This document shows positions 59,525 to 64,000 of a stretch of 64,000 nucleotides of DNA, piece by piece; positions within the stretch are counted from its first letter, which is position 1, and every line of letters starts with the position of its first letter. The notes under the pieces were generated by a model. That model searched no databases. It worked only from the letters and a program-made list of their open reading frames with translations, and had not been told where the DNA came from. The translations under genes and the position numbers were made by a program. This DNA is from an uncultured Alphaproteobacteria bacterium (GTDB lineage Bacteria > Pseudomonadota > Alphaproteobacteria > RF32 > CAG-239): the NCBI GenBank assembly GCA_949493535.1, contig CASZWJ010000001.1, positions 62,001-126,000 of the forward strand. The letters run 5' to 3'.

Positions 59525-61567
59525 ATGATGACTAAAAATATGGCAACTTCTGATTGCTCAGATGTTTATAAGCCGCTTAAAAAGGGTTTTAATAAAAACA
59601 AAAAGAAGTTTGTTATTTCATATACGGTTTGCAACAATCCCAGATTGAAGGAAATTCAAAACCAATCAAAGAACCAATGCCTGAATAAAGTTGTCTGGCC
59701 TGAGATTGACAAAGTTCATTCATGGATGATTTCTGCCGAAACGGCGACCTTTATGAAAGGCGGCGGTTTGGGCATGATTGCTTCCGAATTGCCCGAGGCT
59801 TTTAACAATTGTTTCGGCAAAGACGGGCACCGCCTGTTGGTTGTGACGCCGCTTTATATCGGGAATACCGGCAAGAAAAAAGCAGAGTTGAACGGAAATG
59901 TGTATGAAGGTTCGGAAGGGCGCCAGACCGCTTTGCAAAAAGTAAAAACGATTGAGGTTCCTTTTGTCGGCGACCGCAGTTCATTGGTCAAATATAAGGT
60001 TACGGTTTATACCGGCAGGGCGGGAAATACGGACTATATCTTTTTTGAATGCCCGCGTTTCTTTTCGATTAATCCAAGCCCCGAAAATCCGTCGGCGCAA
60101 GACGGCTGCTATGTTTTGAATGAATTTGGCATAAATGAAGCCGAGAAATTCGCATTTTTTTCAAAATGCGTTTACAAATTGCTTGAGAATATCATTAAAG
60201 GTTCTGTTAAAGACATCGCTTTGCCGAATGTTCTTTTGGCAAACGATTGGCACAGCGGCGCAATATCGGGTTTAACAAAATATTTTACCGTTATTCAGGT
60301 TGAAGCCGGACGGCTGGATGAAAAAACAGCTCGGAAAATTAAATCTATTCCCGTTATTCACATTGCGCACCATTTCGGTTATCAGGGGTGGGATTACGAA
60401 AACACCGCAAAAATTCTTAACTCGTTGTATGAGAATATGTCTACCATGGTTTTCAAAAATGCCAAAACCGTCAAAAACAGCAATCCCAGAGCCGTAAACT
60501 CCCTGATTATCTCCGATTGCTATAATCAGGCGGCCTGCAATGTTTTTTTGGCAGACAGAATTGTGACTGTTTCGCGCAACTATATGGAAGAAGTTTCCAA
60601 AGAGCTTAGTTTAGGGCTTGATTTTCGCGATGTGTTGAAAATTCGCAAAGACCACCGTAATTTTTTCGGTATAGTCAACGGTTATGACAAGCGCCTGATT
60701 GCGCCGGTTAAAAGCAAGATTGAGGCGATTAACAAATTTTTCAAAGGAACCGATTTCAAGTTTTTTGACGAAAATAATCTTGATGTAAAACTGCACAATA
60801 AAGTTGAATTTATCAAGCTGATTTCAAAAATCGCCAAAGATAAAGAATATAAGAATCAGGTTATTCCTCTGATTGATATTTATAAATTTGCCGATATAGA
60901 AAAGACGGTTAAAAATGCCGCATTGATGCCGGTTTTGTGCGCAACCAGCCGTTTGGTCGAGCAAAAAGGCTATGATATTGCCGCTAAAGCAATCTTGAAT
61001 ATTCTTGAGAACCACACTTACCGCGAATATCCGATTTTTATTCTCGGCGGTGCCGGAGATGCCGGATATTTCAAAGAACTGGAAAGGCTGCGCGATAAGG
61101 TTGCCGAGGTCAGCCCGTTGGCGGCCAAGCGCATTTATGTTTTCCGCGGCTATAAAGACGAATTTGCTTATGCTATTCAGCTTGCTTCGGATTTTTATAT
61201 TATGCCGTCGCGTTTTGAGCCCTGTGGCCTGACGCAAATGGAAGCAATGGCAAAGGGGACATTGCCGATAGCTATGTCAACCGGAGGTTTAGTGGATACA
61301 ATCGAAGACGGTGTTGACGGTTTCCGGACAGAGGTTTTCTTTGCCCAAAAGCAGCATGTTTACGGTAATAACATCACAGCCCGGCGCGTTAAAAACAATG
61401 TTAATGCATACAGCGAAACCCTGAACCACGCGTTGAATACATTTTATGAAAAGCCCGAGAAAATCCAACGGATGAAAGCTGCCGCCATGTGCAAGGATTT
61501 CAGTTGGGATGTTGAAGGCGGATCGGTTTATAAGTACTTCAACTTACTCCGCACCGGCCATTTATAA
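59525..61567 (+). CDS. glgA: Glycogen (starch) synthase, long form
   Basis: A 680-residue glycosyltransferase of the GT5 glycogen/starch-synthase type, elongating alpha-1,4-glucan from ADP-glucose. MISAETATFMKGGGLGMIASELP holds the K-x-G-G-L motif, LLANDWHSGAISGL the HxWH-like region, and PSRFEPCGLTQMEAMAKGTLPIAMSTGGLVDTIEDG the donor-binding end. It is about 200 residues longer than typical bacterial GlgA (about 480), with extra sequence around 130-200 and 420-480. ADP- versus UDP-glucose preference is uncertain. AGAAAGG precedes ATG. No other glg gene is in the window. Confidence 0.85.
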   Translation: MMTKNMATSDCSDVYKPLKKGFNKNKKKFVISYTVCNNPRLKEIQNQSKNQCLNKVVWPEIDKVHSWMISAETATFMKGGGLGMIASELPEAFNNCFGKDGHRLLVVTPLYIGNTGKKKAELNGNVYEGSEGRQTALQKVKTIEVPFVGDRSSLVKYKVTVYTGRAGNTDYIFFECPRFFSINPSPENPSAQDGCYVLNEFGINEAEKFAFFSKCVYKLLENIIKGSVKDIALPNVLLANDWHSGAISGLTKYFTVIQVEAGRLDEKTARKIKSIPVIHIAHHFGYQGWDYENTAKILNSLYENMSTMVFKNAKTVKNSNPRAVNSLIISDCYNQAACNVFLADRIVTVSRNYMEEVSKELSLGLDFRDVLKIRKDHRNFFGIVNGYDKRLIAPVKSKIEAINKFFKGTDFKFFDENNLDVKLHNKVEFIKLISKIAKDKEYKNQVIPLIDIYKFADIEKTVKNAALMPVLCATSRLVEQKGYDIAAKAILNILENHTYREYPIFILGGAGDAGYFKELERLRDKVAEVSPLAAKRIYVFRGYKDEFAYAIQLASDFYIMPSRFEPCGLTQMEAMAKGTLPIAMSTGGLVDTIEDGVDGFRTEVFFAQKQHVYGNNITARRVKNNVNAYSETLNHALNTFYEKPEKIQRMKAAAMCKDFSWDVEGGSVYKYFNLLRTGHL

Positions 61568-61690
61568 AACTCATATAATGGCCGATTAGTTCGTTGTCTG
61601 CGGTATTTGCGGTTCGTCATGTACTTTTTTGTACACTCGCTCGCCGCAAAACCTTGCCGCCTGCTACTCGGCTCATTCTCTGAGTTTTAT
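61568..61690. repeat. Inverted-repeat element C (post-stop repeat family)
   Basis: Long imperfect palindrome of about 60-base arms (outer ATAAAACTCA / TGAGTTTTAT, AATGGCCGA / TCGGCTCATT), centred on TCATGTACTTTTTTGTACACTCGC. It starts right after the glgA stop. The 61691-61836 remainder to rph shows no gene. Confidence 0.75.
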
Positions 61691-61836
61691 TATTCTTATT
61701 ATTCGGTACACATATCAAACTTTAATACTTTCCGAGTTTTATTATTTTTTGAGAGATATTTCTCCTTTTTCTCCTTGCTGAATCGGTTAAATTGCTTTAT
61801 CTTCAAAGAAGTTTTTAAGATTTGAAAGTAGAGAAA

Positions 61837-62550
61837 ATGCGTCCGTCCAATCGTCAGAACAATGAAATCCGTTCTATTGAAATAATTCCCCATTTTAACC
61901 CTTATGCCGAAGGTTCCTGCCTGATAAAATGCGGCAATACCCATGTCGTTTGTACCGCGAGCGTTGAAGACAAACTTCCCGCTTGGCTCAAGGGGCAGAA
62001 CAAAGGCTGGATTACCGCCGAATACGGTATGCTGCCGCGGTCGGCCCAGACCCGTATTCCCAGAGAAATAAAAAAAGGGCCGTCCGGCCGTTCGCAGGAA
62101 ATTCAACGCCTTATCGGCCGTGCTTTGCGAGCCGTAGTTGATTTGGAAGCAATGAAAGATATTTCCGTCTGCATAGACTGCGACGTTATTCAGGCAGACG
62201 GTGGAACGCGCACGGCTTCAATTACCGGCGGCTATGTTGCTTTGGCGCTGGCTTTGGAAAAATTGCAAAAAGAAGGCAAGCTGCCGGTTAATCCGTTAAA
62301 AGGCATGGTTGCCGCTATTTCCTGCGGAATCTGCAACGGCGAATGTGTGGTTGACGTGGATTATGAAGAAGACTCTCATGCCGAAGTGGATATGAATTTT
62401 GTTTTGACCAATGATAACAAAATTATCGAAATTCAGGGAACGGCCGAGGGCGCGCCGTTTGACGAAGCCCAGTTTAATCAGCTTTTGTCTTTGGCAAAAG
62501 CCGGTATTGCCCAATTGATTAATAAACAAAAAGAAGCGCTGGGGAGATAG
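61837..62550 (+). CDS. rph: Ribonuclease PH
   Basis: Phosphorolytic 3'-5' exoribonuclease that trims tRNA 3' ends. RPSNRQNNEIRSIEI start, VVCTASVEDKLPAWL, GWITAEYGMLPRSAQTRIPRE, SCGICNGECVVDVDYEED. 237 residues. Start at 61837; a TTG at 61822 is in frame but weak. Forms an rph-rdgB-addB run with 1-base gaps. Confidence 0.95.
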   Translation: MRPSNRQNNEIRSIEIIPHFNPYAEGSCLIKCGNTHVVCTASVEDKLPAWLKGQNKGWITAEYGMLPRSAQTRIPREIKKGPSGRSQEIQRLIGRALRAVVDLEAMKDISVCIDCDVIQADGGTRTASITGGYVALALALEKLQKEGKLPVNPLKGMVAAISCGICNGECVVDVDYEEDSHAEVDMNFVLTNDNKIIEIQGTAEGAPFDEAQFNQLLSLAKAGIAQLINKQKEALGR

Positions 62551-62551
62551 T

Positions 62552-63142
62552 ATGAAGATAGAAAAAATTGTGGTTGCCAGCCATAACCAAGGCAAAATTA
62601 ATGAAATCAAAACGATGCTTGAGCCGTTTCATATTACGGTCGTTTCAGCCCGTGAGCTGGATTTGCCTGACGTTGAGGAAACAGGAACGACTTTTGAGGA
62701 AAATTCCCGCCTGAAAGCCGAAACTTTGTCAAAGCTCAGCGGCCTGCCCTGCTTGGCGGATGATTCCGGATTATGCGTTCATGCTTTGGGCAACCGTCCG
62801 GGCGTTTATTCGGCACGCTATGCGCCTGAGCGCGATTTTGCCAAAGGAATGGAGATGCTTTTAGGCGAACTGGCTGCCAGCGGCAGTTCAGACCGGAGCG
62901 CTCATTTTTCCTGCGTTTTGGCTTTGGCTGTTCCGGAAAACGAAACAAAAATCTTTGAAGGGCGCGTTGACGGTACGATTACGACAGAACCGCAGGGAAA
63001 CGGCGGTTTCGGCTATGATCCGATTTTCAAACCTGAAGGGTATGGCGTTACTTTCGGCAATTTTGACAGCGCCGAAAAAAATAAAATTTCGCACAGAGGC
63101 AGAGCCTTTGGCAAATTTAAGGCCTTTTTAGAAGGAAAATAA
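62552..63142 (+). CDS. rdgB: XTP/dITP pyrophosphatase (RdgB/HAM1)
   Basis: Removes non-canonical purine nucleotides such as dITP and XTP from the pool. IVVASHNQGKINEIK start, FEENSRLKAETLSKLSGLPCLADDSGL (catalytic acidic residues), GFGYDPIFKPEGYG, ISHRGRAFGKF. 196 residues. GGGAG site lies in the rph tail. Confidence 0.95.
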   Translation: MKIEKIVVASHNQGKINEIKTMLEPFHITVVSARELDLPDVEETGTTFEENSRLKAETLSKLSGLPCLADDSGLCVHALGNRPGVYSARYAPERDFAKGMEMLLGELAASGSSDRSAHFSCVLALAVPENETKIFEGRVDGTITTEPQGNGGFGYDPIFKPEGYGVTFGNFDSAEKNKISHRGRAFGKFKAFLEGK

Positions 63143-63143
63143 T

Positions 63144-64000
63144 TTGTCTGAATCCCGTTGCAATTTGTATAATGTTTCTCTCTCAAACTGTTTTGCAGAT
63201 ACGGTTGCGGCGCGGCTGTTGTCAGAGTATAAGGATAATCCTTTGGAGTTGGCGGACGTATTATTGCTTTTGCCGAACCGCAGGGCTGTTCAGTCTATGG
63301 CAGAGGCTTTTGTCCGCGCGCAAGGACTGACGCCGACTTTGCTGCCCAAAATGCTGCCGCTTGGAGATGTTGAAGAAGACGAGCTTTTTTTGACCGGTTT
63401 GGACAGCGATTGCGAAGTTTTAAATCTGCCGCCGGCAATTGAGCGCAATGAACGTTTGCTTTTGTTTACAAAAATCATTATGGCAAAACCCAGCGATTTC
63501 GGTTTGGAAAAAATGCCTTTGAGCCAAGCCTGTTATTTGGCTCAAGAATTGGCTAACCTGATTGATACAGTCAATAACGAGGATTTGTCTTTTGGCAATC
63601 TGCAAAATCTGGTGCCGTCCGAATATGCGGCACATTGGCAGGAAACGCTTAAGTTTTTAGAAATTATCACCCGCTTTTGGCCGGAAATTTTGCAGGAGCG
63701 CAATTTAATCGACCCGAGCCTCAGGCGCAATTTGCTGTTGAAGGCGCAAAGTGTGCACTGGGCAGCCGTCCGGCCGGATAAAAGAATTATTATTGCCGGA
63801 ACCTCGGCGACTTATCCGGCAATGAGGGAACTGGTTAAAACCGTTATGTCTTTGCCGCGCGGGGAGGTTATTCTTTCGGGGCTGGATAAGAATCTCAGTG
63901 ACGAAGACTGGCTGTTTGTTGATGAAACTCATCCGCAATTTGAGTTTAAGCAGCTTTTAGATTATTTACAAATCGAGCGTTCTGAAGTCAAAGAACTGGC
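63144..64000 (+). CDS. addB: Double-strand break repair protein AddB (start, runs off the window)
   Basis: About 285 residues of open frame with no stop to the window end, starting at TTG 63144 right after the rdgB stop with an AAGGAAAA site. LLLLPNRRAVQSMAEAFVR and KMLPLGDVEEDE match the N-terminus of alphaproteobacterial AddB (the nuclease/helicase-like subunit of the AddAB resection complex). The ATG at 63297 is also in frame but would lose the conserved motif. Confidence 0.85.
   Translation, partial: MSESRCNLYNVSLSNCFADTVAARLLSEYKDNPLELADVLLLLPNRRAVQSMAEAFVRAQGLTPTLLPKMLPLGDVEEDELFLTGLDSDCEVLNLPPAIERNERLLLFTKIIMAKPSDFGLEKMPLSQACYLAQELANLIDTVNNEDLSFGNLQNLVPSEYAAHWQETLKFLEIITRFWPEILQERNLIDPSLRRNLLLKAQSVHWAAVRPDKRIIIAGTSATYPAMRELVKTVMSLPRGEVILSGLDKNLSDEDWLFVDETHPQFEFKQLLDYLQIERSEVKEL

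Noticed and set aside
1-64000. CRISPR arrays, insertion sequences, prophage, tRNA or rRNA genes
   Set aside because: No spaced direct repeats, transposase, integrase other than XerD, phage structural genes, or tRNA signatures were seen on reading both strands.

Overview
The window looks like the replication-origin region of an uncultured, fermentative alphaproteobacterium with a moderately AT-rich genome, possibly from a gut-type Rhodospirillales-like lineage (the lineage is inference). Evidence for Alphaproteobacteria is gene order and cell-cycle signals: SRP RNA-dnaX-ybaB-recR, rho-origin-coaE-dnaQ-smr-mltA-tim44-secB, tsaD-mitofilin-hemY, lptG-lptD-surA-rsmA, xerD opposite aroK, and perfect TTAA-N7-TTAA boxes of the CtrA type. 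No tRNA, rRNA, insertion sequence, prophage or CRISPR array was seen.

Layout. 0.2-9.2 kb: rlmN, an IalB-like secreted protein, cca, yraN, rsmI, an LppC-type lipoprotein, 4.5S RNA, dnaX, ybaB, recR, then a structured, probably CtrA-linked non-coding RNA and a small HTH protein. 9.3-18.1 kb (minus strand): cvpA, radA, mlaF-mlaE, hprK, tsaE, a membrane-anchored thermonuclease, two small proteins, and parB-parA-rsmG with a perfect parS inside rsmG. 18.2-22.3 kb: five accessory genes (PHP phosphoesterase, MurA-like transferase, frameshifted P-loop kinase, two paralogous HD proteins) inserted between rsmG and mnmG, which are normally adjacent. 22.3-27.8 kb: mnmG (second parS), mnmE, a HAD phosphatase and rho.

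27.8-28.4 kb is a gene-free AT-rich region with two DnaA boxes, three perfect CtrA boxes and five GANTC sites. I interpret it as oriC. Genes to its left lie mostly on the minus strand and genes to its right mostly on the plus strand, as expected for forks leaving this point.

28.4-47.9 kb: coaE, dnaQ, smr, mltA, a Tim44-like protein, secB, nth, tsaD, mitofilin and HemY-like membrane proteins, an archaeal-type ADP-dependent sugar kinase, an N-formylglutamate-amidohydrolase-like protein, corC, aroK, a 47-residue membrane protein overlapping xerD, rsmA, surA, lptD and one LptF/LptG permease. 48.0-52.0 kb: a complete three-gene electron-bifurcating [FeFe]-hydrogenase operon. 52.3-64.0 kb: an ankyrin protein, an orphan with a peptidoglycan-binding-like end, fabG, fabD, a HIT-like protein, ftsK, grpE, a long glycogen synthase, rph, rdgB and the start of addB.

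Taken together, hydrogen production from NADH plus ferredoxin, ADP-dependent sugar phosphorylation and glycogen synthesis point to an anaerobic sugar fermenter that kept an LPS outer membrane (lptD, lptG, mla) and a CtrA/ParABS/FtsK cell cycle. A family of inverted repeats sits directly after stop codons of several genes.
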